From Fomes fomentarius (Eukaryota; Basidiomycota; Agaricomycetes; Polyporales; Polyporaceae): a DNA stretch of 64,000 bases. The notes under the pieces are model-generated. The model ran no database searches. It had not been told where the DNA came from and saw nothing but the letters and a program-made list of their open reading frames with translations. Made by a program: the position numbers and the translations under genes. Positions 21,168 to 32,166 of the stretch are shown here, piece by piece (the first letter of the stretch is position 1; every line of letters starts with the position of its first letter). The stretch covers positions 496,001 through 560,000 of the forward strand of contig JABYQN010000001.1 in assembly GCA_022606135.1 (NCBI GenBank), given 5' to 3'.

Positions 21168-24019
21168 CGGTCTTTGTTGCTGTGGGGTCTGTGGTGGGAA
21201 TGAGTGAGCACCAAGGAGAATGTTCGATGGCTGACACGGGCGGCTGGGTGCGCGCGCAGGGCTGACTGACCTGTGGAGTGGCGTCGAGGGACGGGAAAGG
21301 ACCAAAACGCTCGGGCGGTGGTTTGAAGGCGATAGAAAGAGAAAAGATAAGTATAGAGGAAAGGGTGTCGCTAGACGCGAGCAAAGGGCACCGGGAGCAC
21401 TGGGATGAGGCGACGGAGACCGAACTAAGAGATCGCCACGGCCATGTCAGCCACAAAAGAAAGTACTACACCTCTCGCGCGTGCGAGTTAAGAAGAAGAG
21501 GACGTACCAGCAACCTTTGGAGGTCGTTCCGACGCAGATACAAATCTGACCAGAGTCTGACTTGGACGCGAGATGGAAGAGCTGTTTTGGCGAAGGTAGT
21601 GAGAGGCGAGGCGCGAGGCGGTCGGGGAGAGCTGGTACTGACCTAGACCACGAGAGACAGCAAGGAGGCTGTCTGGGACGGTGGCGACCTCTGGGACACG
21701 ACGACGACCGGAGGAGGAGGGCGGACGTGGGGGGGAGAGATAGAGGGCCAAAATAAAGACGAAACGCTCTTAGGTTGATTCTCGTAGGTGAGCGCTTGAA
21801 TAGACTCAGACGCCTGGACATCAAGGAGGTCCAGACTCCAGGCTGGCCACACTAAATTGTGGAGCACATACCGATCCTATGGGTGCTACTGCCCATTTTT
21901 GTCTCGCTGCTCCTCCTCTCGACTCGAGTCGCTGAGTGTCGCTCGCCGTCCTCAACCTCACGCCCGTTGTGGGTCGGGGACGGTCTGCGTGCTTATCAGC
22001 CGCCGCAAGCATCGCCAGCGATGGCGTCGGCGAGCGTGAGTCAGCCTGGTGCTGAGAGCGAATGGCGAATTCGGTCCTTATCTCGCGTCCGCATCCGGAG
22101 TCCGTACACAGCTCACGGCTGCAGGACCGACGCGCCAGCCGCCATCGGACGACATGAAATCTGCGAATCCGCGCGCATGCTGGTGCCACTGTCATGTCGC
22201 CCCATTGGCCTCAGCATTCCCCAACGTCTCGAGACTCGTGCTGCGACTCTCTCTAGGAATTCTCTGCAGTCCGTCCGCGATCACCTCGTTTTGACCCCGG
22301 CCGCTGCTCTTGAACGAGGGGTGGGCGAAAGATCTCGTTCAGAAACAGCCGCCGCACACGGCATGGCAGTCCGCGTCTCCCCACGTACGTCCACCAAGCT
22401 CTTCTTCGCGGGCCCTGCGTAACCCCTGACGCTCATGCGATGCCCGAAAGAGCTTGCCTGCGCGACCCGTCCTTCCCGCGTTCTTGAGCCTCGACTTCAT
22501 GCATTCGGACTCTGGGCTCGAGCGCTCGAGGTCGCGTCCGAATCTACATACTTACTATAGGGGTGAGCGGAGTCGTTCATCAATCGGTGGCTAACTGAGT
22601 CTGCCACATACCGCCACCATCTCGCGAGCGGCCATACACAGTATGATCACAGACTTAGTACGTCGTCCAAGGTTTATTGATTGTAGGCTTGGCGCTCCCG
22701 AGCTCGCACGTACATATTAGGCCGTCCAGGTCCGATTCTGCACACCAGGACGCCGAATCGAGACCTTCAAACATCAAACGGCATACGTCAGTGTATGTAC
22801 GGTACGCTGACATCATTGTAGATGCGCTGCGGTAGTATGTCACATCCTGCGCTATGATGTCACGATGCGTTTTGGGCAAGCGAGTAACCTCCCCCATGGG
22901 CCACCATAGATCCCGGTGGCAACTCGAACCACTTGGATCCCTCCGAGCATGGGATCCTGGGACCCCATTCGTTGTAGACCAATCCGATGTCTCTAGTGAC
23001 TACATTGCGTGTCTGAGTCCTCCCGGGCCAACGGGTTGTGCTGACTGTCGGAGACCGGCGATTGCTCAACAACATACATAGATTGGACATTCAAACAACA
23101 TCCCAAGCTACCTGCTCAGGCTGCGATCTGCCTCGAACCGCAGCCACCTGTAGTCGGAATGGGATGTGGTAAACGACGAGTCTGCAGTGACAAACATACC
23201 GCCCTGAGTATTGAGGACAGCTTGGCGAGAGCTCGGGTAAGTCGCCTCGTCACCACTGCAGTGCCAGCTGGCGATTGACTGTTCAAGAGTAACAGCTTCA
23301 TCACCGAGTCCACCATTGCAAGCATCCCTGGCCACAGGATTCTACACGTCCGACCCTCGTGTCCACTATAGAGGTACTATGACCCTTGAGCGCAGCCGGT
23401 CGTCCATTCTCTCAAAAGATATACTACCGTCTCAAAGCCCAGCTCGAAGCCACGCACCGTGACTTCGGCCTGGCAGGCTCGGACGACATGCGTCGACCGA
23501 TGGACTCAAACATCCCTAGTCCCACCCGAAGGTCTGGACACAAGACGGAACTTGGGGTACGCCCGCCTGCGAAGGTGAAGTAGAAATGGGCGCTGGTATC
23601 GATGTCGCGTCAGGAGTACTCAACTCACTCAGTTCAATGTACCTACACTGAGCGCGACAAAGTTACTGTTTTCCCCCTACACGACCCTGCCCACGAAACA
23701 CGAAAGATAGGTTCAGACTTTACATGAGTTTCACTCCGAAGCTTGCTCAAATCCAGATCATTAATTATACCAAACCACAACATCCTCCGATACCATCCGA
23801 CCCCAAGCGCGCCTGACACCCCCTTCCCTTCCACCAAGATCGCCGCTCCACAGCGTAGCCTTTGTGAAGCTGCCTCGTACCACCCGCTTCAGGTCGTGGG
23901 GGATGATATCTAGTGCTTGGTAGTAACGGCGGCTTCCTTACTTGGAGCGCATGCTCATCGTCCTCAATGTGGGGACTGCACAAACCCAAACCGCAAGTGA
24001 ACACGCCGCGCCCCAGGGT
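21168..24019. other. Intergenic, 2.85 kb
   Basis: This contains the PP1 subunit promoter and probably a long 5' UTR, then a stretch with only short open frames on both strands. A 187-codon plus-strand frame at 21859 begins with GTG, has no upstream ATG and resembles nothing I know. I see no supported gene. Confidence 0.4.
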
Positions 24020-27000
24020 TCAGAGAGACAACTTCAAAAACGAAGGAAGAAGACGACACGACGTACACATCATGAGGCCCTTGATATCCTTCACCCGCGA
24101 CTGCTCGATGCCCTTCCTGAGGAGCAGCACGCGCACGCTTGCCCAGACTACAAGGAGCACGCCGAACGCGACGGGAATGAGCCAGTAGAGAGGTGAGAGG
24201 TGGACGGAGCCGCCGAAGACGACGTGCAGAGGGGGCGTGTAGATGATGAACATGCCGAGGCATGCACCGGCGAAGATCCCCAGGAAGTTGTAGTAGTTGC
24301 CCACGATGGACTTTCCGAACGGGAACCGGAACTTCGCCTTCACCGCGAAGACCTACAGGGGACCACGCATGAGCAACCACCCTACTAGGCTGATGATGGA
24401 AATGATCCAGAAACCTACGTTGAAGCACTGTGTGATGAAGATAGAGAGGTACACTGAGGGAGTTTGTGCGTCTCAGAGCTGAGAACTTCGTAAATGAATG
24501 AAAAAAGACAGGCCTATTGACTGTGCTTGCGCGAGTGCGTCCACCTGCTTCGAGGCCGGAATAGTCTCGCCGCGGCTGTTGACAAAATCGGGAGAATCGT
24601 CCTTGAAGTATGCTATAAATACGCGGTCAGTAACACAAGGTTCCGAGAGAGAACGAGGTACAACCGACTGATTTCGGGCGAAGCCGCGAGGGCGGACTGC
24701 GCGCGGCGAAGATCGCCGGGAGTGAAGCCGTTCTTGAAGAAGACGACAAAGTAAGCAGTCAAGCTAAACGAACGGCGGTGAGTATCGTAGTCAAAAAAGC
24801 CCACGAGAACTCGAAGACGGTACGCACGCGCCAATGACTTCGATCAGCCCCGCTTCTAGATATGCGTAGCTGAGAAGCTTGCTGTCAACCAAGGTCTCGT
24901 CGTCGCTGCGTTCGAACGCGTCCTCCCAGAACTGCCGTGTGAACGGTGCCTTCATATAGGTCATGATTTGCGAGAACTTGCTCGGTCCGATCACTTCGTT
25001 CGTCTCGAGATCGCGGCGGAGCGTCTTGGTCCGGCGCAGAGCGCGCTTCTTGAGCGACAGGATGGATTGGTCGTTCACTGTTAGCGCGAGATCAGCTACC
25101 ATGATGCAGAATGGATGGATGGCAAGGCATATCCTACCGGGCTTGCGAGGCGACATGCGCATGAGCCCATCCCTTGTTTCGGGTTTGTCCCACGCGAACG
25201 AAAGCTTGATTGTACTCGGACCTCAGTATGATGTGTGAAGGTGAGGAAGTACCACTTACTGCGACGAAGAGCTCGAAGCCAAGATCTACATACATAACAA
25301 CTCGATTAGCAGACGTGCGCGTTGTTCTTGTTCTAGAGGTAGACGTACCAATCACTAGAATGAGGATGGCAGAGAGAGGAAGAGGAATGGGTACAACAAC
25401 ATCTGAAAAAAGGTAAGTGACAGTTAGAAACACTATCTTGATGGTACGCGTGTAACCGCATTTCTTACATAGCAACTGTGGTAAGACCTCCGGCGTGCTG
25501 TGGGAGATCGTGTACCTGTCGGCTCGGTCAGAGATGGCAAGCCTCCGATAGCTAACGACGTCTTACTGTATCGAACGCTTCAGGTTCACAAAGATCTGAC
25601 GACCCTCCGCAACGCCCTCTGAGAATGGACATTAGTATGCACAATTACGCCACGGTCGTGCATACACTCACTAACTGTGGAAGCAAAGTTGTCATCTGGA
25701 CCGCGTAGTCAGTACGACGCGGCACTCCGATTGTGGACAGACAACGAACCCAAGAGGATCATGTTCGCAGCTTCCTTTGAGACGTCGGACCCAGAGATGT
25801 TCATGGCGATGCCAAGGTCAGCCTATGGCCAGCGAGAACGTTAGCTTTGATCATGACATCAAGAACAGAGGCAGATTCCTGACCTTCTTGAGAGCAGGCG
25901 AGTCGTTCACACCATCGCCGGTGCTGTAACGAGTTCGACTTATCAGGCCAAATGAATCAGGTGCTGAGGAGTTGATATACTGACACTCCCACGATGTGGC
26001 CGAGGGCCTGAGCACGTTTCACTGGAAGCCGATGGGGTGAGAACGGGGAAACAACAGCAGAGAACAGCAACGCACCGATCTCCAGCTTGTGCTGAGGCGA
26101 AGTACGAGCAAATACAATCTCATCTTTCGCGAATACTGTGGCCCTGAGTTAGCCCCGCAAATGTGCGCAAGTCGAGATTGAACTCACTCTGATCCCATTG
26201 CCATCCCTGCAGGCTGTCGATATCATCTCCATGTATGACAACAGCGTCGACTTCGTCATCATATATCTCTTCGACCGGCCGCCCGGTCTTCTGGCTCAAA
26301 CTTTCCTTCGTCTCTCCGAGGATCAGGTTGATCTTCCGCGCAATGGCCTCTGCCGTCTTCGGATGGTCGCCCGTGACCATCATAACCTTGATGCCAGCAA
26401 GTCGGAGCGCGCCGACAGCCTCGCGCACGCCATGTTTCGGAGGATCTTCGAGGGAGATGAGGCCGCAGAAGCTGTATTCGGTGCTAGGATACTTCGCATC
26501 GTTCTTCGAGAACTCGTAGTTGGAGTCGTATACGTCTTCGGGCAGTAACTTCTGTGCACAGGCGATGACTCGGTGTCCGCGGGATGCCATGTACTGGACC
26601 ACGAGTTCAGCATGGGTGACATAGAATGACGGCAAGCGGTACGCACATCGTATGCCTCATCGTACGCTGCTTTGAAATCATCATCGATTAAGCACATTTC
26701 GCCATTCTTCAAGTAGGTAGAACATTTGGCAAGAACACGTTCGGGAGCACCCTTGATATACGCAGTGAGGGCACCATTCTCATGTTGCTTCTTGAGCTGT
26801 TATGAGAATATGAGTTCTCCGGGCCTCAACGCGACGTCGCAATACGCACGATGACTAGAGCCCACTTGTTCGACGAGTTGAACGGAATCTCAAACACCTT
26901 CGGGTGCTGCTTCTGGTACCCATCGTAATCAGAGATGTGCTTCCCCGCGAAGCGGATGAGGCCGGTCTCGGTCGCGTCACCGAGGATCTTGCGCTCTTCG

Positions 27001-29026
27001 AAGGGTACATCCGTCTTGTCGAACTTGACATGAGAGTTCAACGCAGCGATGTCGACCATCGCACGCATGCCAGGAGCGTCTATCGAGAACGCCTCGGTGG
27101 CTTCGGAATCGTTGTTAGACTGGAAAGCAGAGAACATGCGGCGACCGCTCCACAAATTGGACACCGTCATCTGGTTGCGCGTGAGAGTACCAGTCTTGTC
27201 GGTCGCAAGGAGAGTTAGCTATAAGGTCTTCGTCAGTGTCAAACACATGCGTGGAAAGGGTCGAATCCCTACAGAGCCTGAAGACGATAGGACAGTCAAT
27301 ATGAGCGGGTACTACATTAATGCGGCGGAGGGCAGCTCACCGAGGGTTTCCACTCCTTGAAGATCCTTGACGAGGACGTTCTGTGCCGCCATACGCTTTG
27401 CAGCAATCGACAGACTATATGTTGTGAGAACAACGCAGTATATGGACAGCAGATGACTCACAGAAGCGTAACCACCGATGGAAGACCCTCCGGGACGAAT
27501 GCCACCAGAATCGAGACAGCGAAAGTGACAGTCTGCTCGCCTTTGCCTTTGTACACGGTGGTGATCCCGACGATGAAGAAGACAACCGCGAATACGACGG
27601 CGATGGCAGATACCAGCATCACGAAACGACCGCTGTGGAATGATATCAATTCCGCTATCTATTATCACACTTCGTGGAACGTACATCTCCATGGCTAGAG
27701 GACTCTTCTTTCCACTCTCAGTTCCGGTCAACGCGGCGATCTGACCTACAAAAATACATGTGAGGCCCCTTGGCGCGCCATCAGGCGGATGATTCACCCA
27801 CCAATCATCGTATGATCGCCAGTACGAACAACGACTGTACGAGTTGCTGAGTTGATGTAGACCAAGGCATACTGTATACTCACCTCCCCATCCTTCGCCG
27901 TTGACAACCAAAGTAGAGTTAAATAACTGTAACGAGCATCAGTTGAGCAAGTAAGTCGTAAAGTGAGGGAGCATCACTCACGAGGTTCTCAGCCTCCACA
28001 GGACGGTGCTGCACTCCAGCAGGGCGGGCAAAGCGTTCCTGAGCCTCCGACTCTCCAGTCAGGCTACTGTTGTCGACTTTGAGGTCCGAGGCAGCGAACA
28101 GGACCAAGTCGGCGGGTGTCTTGTCTCCGGTGCGCTAAGGTGTTTTGATGAGAAATGGACCCTCAAGCAACAACACCATCACTCACGACCAGCACGACGT
28201 CTCCCTTGACCAACTCCGCGGCGGGCACGGTAGTGAGCGTGCTGTCACGGACGACATGAGAAGATGGAGGGATCATGGCGAGGAATGATGCGAGGATGGC
28301 CTCCGACTTTTGGAGCTGGTAGAACTCGATGAGAGCATTGAGGAATGCTACGCCTATCAAGATACCACCGAGATAGGTATTGGGAAAGTTATCCTTACAG
28401 CTGGGGCATCAGTCGAAGGGTCTTGGTCCGAGCCATATGTCGCACTCACCTTGAAATCAACGCCGAGTAGGATGTACTCTAGAATGCCTGCGATGATGAG
28501 CAGGATGTTGAACATCGACATAAGGCAGTCATAGTACTGTCGGCCCAGTGGCGTGTGAGGATTATGCCTGGAAAGCAGCTGTCAAAGTCTATACCTTTCG
28601 CAGCGCCGATTTCTTTTTTGGAGGCGTCAGAATATTCGGTCCATCACGCGAGAGCCGACTGTTCGCCTCCATGCTCGAAAGGCCGGTCGAAAGGCCCGGG
28701 TCCTTGGCGTCGAAGTCGGTGTCAAGCGCGGCCTGCAGCTCCTTGAAGGAGAGCTTGTGTTCGTGCATGTCGGCACTATCAAGCGTTGCGCTCCCGTCCT
28801 TCTTCTGTGTCTGCGCCTTGTGCTGGTCGAGGTGTTCGTACCCGGCGTTCGCGAGTTCCTTATCTTCCTTGGTCAACTCGCGTTTCATCTCGACACCCTT
28901 CGGACGCAAGGGATGCGAGACCTTGTTCTGGGCTTCATCGCCGTGTGGATTGAAAGCGACCGCACGCGTAGCGGCAGTAGCCTGCTCGTCCTGAGCGCGT
29001 TTCTCTGATATCTCGTTCGAGCCCAT
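24020..29026 (-). CDS. P2C-type P-type ATPase (Na+/K+-ATPase alpha-like)
   Basis: A many-exon gene (at least 15 short introns) starting MGSNEISEKRAQDEQ at 29026. In order: a charged N-terminus; a cation-ATPase N domain (LSRDGPNIL, near 28640); TM1-2 (IGVAFLNALIEFYQLQKSEA); the actuator motif SLTGESEAQ (near 28060); TM4 with FVPEGLPSVVTLL (near 27490); the phosphorylation loop DKTGTLTRNQMTV (near 27190); KGAPERVLAKC; VMMVTGDHPKTAEAIA (near 26380); GDGVNDSPALKKADLGIAM (near 25910); and TM5-10 ending in WLIPVAFGVLLVVW. The catalytic Asp and hinge motifs are all present. P2C pumps export Na+ (in animals in exchange for K+, with a beta subunit); fungi have homologues without an obvious beta subunit, so the transported ion is inferred. 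Plasma membrane likely. Stop at 24020, with a short tail after VKDIKGLM. Confidence 0.9.
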
Positions 29027-30149
29027 AAGAAAGGAGGAGAGTGCTGGGGAGGTCGTCTGGGAGCAGAAGCTAGAGAGGGCACAAAGTCAAGAGACGCGTG
29101 GGGGTCAGGGGACTTTATGGCGAGGAGAAAACTGGGGCAGAGATATCGTAAACCTCGCCCGAGTTCGGATGGTGGCCAACCAAATCACATTCCGCGAGAA
29201 CGCTACGTTCTTATCGGATGGTTGCGGTCAGAAGCACGCACATGTGTGCGATAATTGGACTGGGGAAATCTTCTTGCTCTTGAAAACCAACGAACGGCCA
29301 AAACCCCTCAAGGAAGGCACATTGCCTTCCTCACCGCCCAGAAGATCACATGACGCATATCCGGGTCAACCTCCCTGCCTTAGGACCAGAAGGAGTGGCG
29401 ATTAGGTCTATCCCTCCCCCACAAAAGGCATTGAGTCCGATAGCATTGCGAGTGCAGTTTCCTGGAGCAGACGTTGACCACACGCATCTCTCCTAACGCC
29501 GCGCTAGTCCTCTCTTCTACCGGGCTGCCTGAGACGGAACAGTAACAATCTCTAGCCGATGTCGTGTCCGTCCCGTTCCTAGACAGATGATCGCACTGTC
29601 AACAAGCGCAGAAGTTATTCTTCCTTCCTACTGGTGGCGTACCTCTAGAATGGTCGCGCGGTGAATCGAATCACCGGTGACTCCCCGCTGTGCTGCGGTT
29701 TCTCATGGGCAAAGACGAGTGGGTTCTCTCCACTAGTTCAAGGTTTGGATACTAGAAAGCGAGCGCATATAGTTCATTTGGGCCGAAGCCGCTCGCTTAT
29801 CAGAGTTCGACTCCGGCCAAAGGTGGGTTGGTCTGAGAATAGGAGGCATTTGATAGGCCTGCGAAGGCACTGAGTTATTCTGTGAGTGCATGGATCCACA
29901 GTACGCTTGAGGAACATACCCCAAATATCACTGAATGGGTGGCCAAGTATTGTCTATGCCCTCGTCGGGCAGGTCCCCTCATTCTAAAAAAGGTCCTGTA
30001 CTTACGACGCGTAACAAACGACCCACACGATTTGCGGAACATCGAATGTTGAAAGTCAGTCTTCGCATGTGAAGGCAATACAACGCCCCCGCAGAGAGTG
30101 GGAGTCTGAAACGGGATCTCGATGAAGAGGGCTAAGTACAAGACATGCA
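29027..30149. other. Intergenic, 1.1 kb
   Basis: This holds the ATPase promoter and the RPA34.5 3' UTR. There is a perfect 9-bp inverted repeat (AAGCGAGCG at 29757-29765 with its complement at 29790-29798, 24-nt loop) of unknown role. No coding gene is supported. Confidence 0.4.
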
Positions 30150-31102
30150 TCACGTAGTCGCTTTCGCCCTCTTCGTTTTCTTCGGTGACCGAACGTCACC
30201 TTTCCGCTTCTGCTTGCTTCCATCAGAGTCCCCGGAGCTCTTATGTGGCTTAGGGACTTTTGTGGAAATCGCCTCGTTAGCGGGTTCAGGGTCTACGTCC
30301 ATGTCCGCAGAGTTGTCAACTGGGGCGAGGGAGCCAACAGGCATGAACCGGTGCTTGAGCAACTCTTTCGGGTGAACGGGTCGTGGAGGGTTCTGATGGA
30401 GTACAGGAGAAGAATCGGGGGATGATTGGGGAAGAGTAGGGAGAGACGGACGCGCAGAAACGACAAGGCGACGAGCGATGGGGTGCGGAGCTGCCGGAGG
30501 ACATTCAATATAGGTTTGTTCAACAATACAGCTATGACGCACCTTGGTACAGCTTTCCGTCTTTCCTGCGCCTTGGAAGTAGACATGAAAGGCCGTGGAG
30601 CTCATCTCCCCCTACCGCTTCCGTGGTATCGTCCTCTTCTCCAAGCGACCAGACATCGTAAGTCGTATGCTTCCTATCCACGGAGCCAACTCTCGTCGTT
30701 TTTGATGATGATGAAGACGATTCGAGTTTCACGCCTTCAAGATGTTTCGGCTTCAACTTCAGAGTGAACGGCGCAAGAAGTCAGTCCAGAGCCAGCGTAT
30801 TACATTTCAACGCACGCGCATACACTCACCCCTTCCGGCACCCTGACCACCCATAGTTCCAGATTGTCATCATTGTTGATAGCATCCCAATCAAAATCAC
30901 TCTCTTCCACCTTGTGCTTCATGAGCACGAATCCCTCGGGCGGCTTGTAGTCCCAGTTCACATCGTCTCCCTCGTTCTTGCCATGCTCATCGACGACCGC
31001 CGCAGGATGTGGTACTCTCTGCTTCTTCTGCCTATCTTTTGACTTTTTGGCACTTTTCGAGGGGGGTTCAGGTTCGGGTGAGGAAGAAGAACGTGAGGAC
31101 AT
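30150..31102 (-). CDS. RPA34: RNA polymerase I subunit RPA34.5-like
   Basis: Exons 31102-30830, 30756-30543 and 30490-30150 join in frame to 275 residues. The conserved part is in exons 1 and 2: YKPPEGFVLMKHKVEESDFDWDAI, ELWVVRVPEG, LKPKHLEGVKLE, then an acidic stretch and ELHGLSCLLPRRRKDGKLYQ. The tail is Pro-rich then Lys-rich (DGSKQKRKGDVRSPKKTKRAKA), suiting a nucleolar protein. In yeast RPA34.5 pairs with RPA49 through a TFIIF-like dimerisation fold and aids elongation by Pol I. Sequence conservation in this family is low, so the call rests on the ExLWVVRxP and HLxGxKL features plus the basic tail. It is divergent from the MCP1-like gene. Confidence 0.8.
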
Positions 31103-31365
31103 GACGCAGTGAATGTCGTAAGCGCCGAAGACGCGAAGAGCAAATTAGCTCTTGCCGCATCCGGAAGCGGCTGTTTGGCAAGAGCTTCTGAACCAAACAA
31201 ACGCCGAGCGCTTGAAGACCAATGGTGCACCTTCATTTTGTCAACCAGTCGTGACGACTGCCATCTTCTCGATTCGACTCTCCGTCTTTGGACTCGGGTA
31301 CAGAAACTTACTGTAAAGGCTGCTGCCGTCGCGCATTACAGCCGCTGCAAAGTCTATTCTCAACC
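31103..31365. promoter_or_regulatory. Divergent promoter between RPA34.5 and MCP1-like genes
   Basis: Only 263 bp separate the two ATG codons, so the 5' UTRs and promoters must be compact and probably shared. I see no clear motif. Confidence 0.5.
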
Positions 31366-32166
31366 ATGTCCGACCCGTTGCCACTGCCCGACCATGCCAG
31401 CAGGTCCTTCATACGGCGACTAGCGGCCTCAACCCAGCCCGCACTCACTCGAATAGCCCACGGCTCAGCTCCCTTTATCACCGTTTTTGCACTAATTCAC
31501 TTGACCGCGCCCGTGTTGGCAAATCTTGGAGGGACATCGTTGGCTTCTCAAGTCATGGTGCGTGCTTCCGCCTGACAGGAACTTTCCTGTCTCATCAGCC
31601 ACGTTCAGCTCCTCGGTAGGGAGTATTATCAAACTTCTTTCGGCGAAAAGTATCTTGTGCTCGCGCCCCTCGTAATCCACCCGCTTTCCGCTACCTTGAA
31701 ACGCGTCCTGGCGCCGAAGCCCGCCCGCCGTATCACCAGCCTTCTGAGCGTCACCGGCTACTCCGCGGCATTCATCGTTGCCCTGCACTACTTCGCGCAC
31801 CGAATCGCGCCCTCAGACCCCTCGCCTCCCATCTATGCCGTGGGGCCCTCGGAGCTCGATTACGAATACGTCAAGTATTCCCTGCAAGAGTGGCCGTGGC
31901 GCAGCTTCGTCGGGTACATCGGTCTCACCGGCGTCATCGCATGGCACGCAGCGGAGGGCATGTCCATTATCTGGAATACCTGGCTGCGCCCCGCCTTTGG
32001 CGCACTCCGCCAATCCCGCAGGACGCGTACTATCGGCGCGCTTCTGGGCACCCTCCCCGTAGCGACGGGACTGTACTTGATGTGGAAGGAGCCGCTCATG
32101 GTGTTCTCTTCGCATGCTGCTAGGTTCCACGCCGCTATCACGAAGTCTGTGTACTTTCAGTTTTGA
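31366..32166 (+). CDS. MCP1-like mitochondrial membrane protein (DUF1691)
   Basis: Exons 31366-31557 and 31609-32166 join to 249 residues. Several hydrophobic segments are visible: APFITVFALIHLTAPVLANL, YLVLAPLVIHPLSATLKRV, SLLSVTGYSAAFIVALHYFAHR, FVGYIGLTGVIAWHAAEGM and RTIGALLGTLPVATGLYLMW. The His-containing segments match the DUF1691 arrangement of yeast Mcp1. Mcp1 is a mitochondrial outer-membrane protein that suppresses ER-mitochondria encounter structure defects together with Vps13, acting in lipid homeostasis. The intron begins GTGCGT and ends GTTCAG and preserves frame. The start has a good context (CAACCATGTC). Confidence 0.8.

Noticed and set aside
21859..22422. 187-codon plus-strand frame with a hydrophobic, signal-like N-terminus
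   Set aside because: It begins with GTG, has no ATG before the hydrophobic part, no family match and atypical composition; probably chance in GC-rich DNA.
27255..27275. GGTCGAATCCC resembling a tRNA B box
   Set aside because: It lies in an intron of the P-type ATPase and no cloverleaf can be built.
29744..29820. Hairpin followed by AGTTCGACTCC, which resembles a tRNA B box
   Set aside because: No T-stem or acceptor-stem pairing can be formed around it, and no clear A box; not a tRNA.
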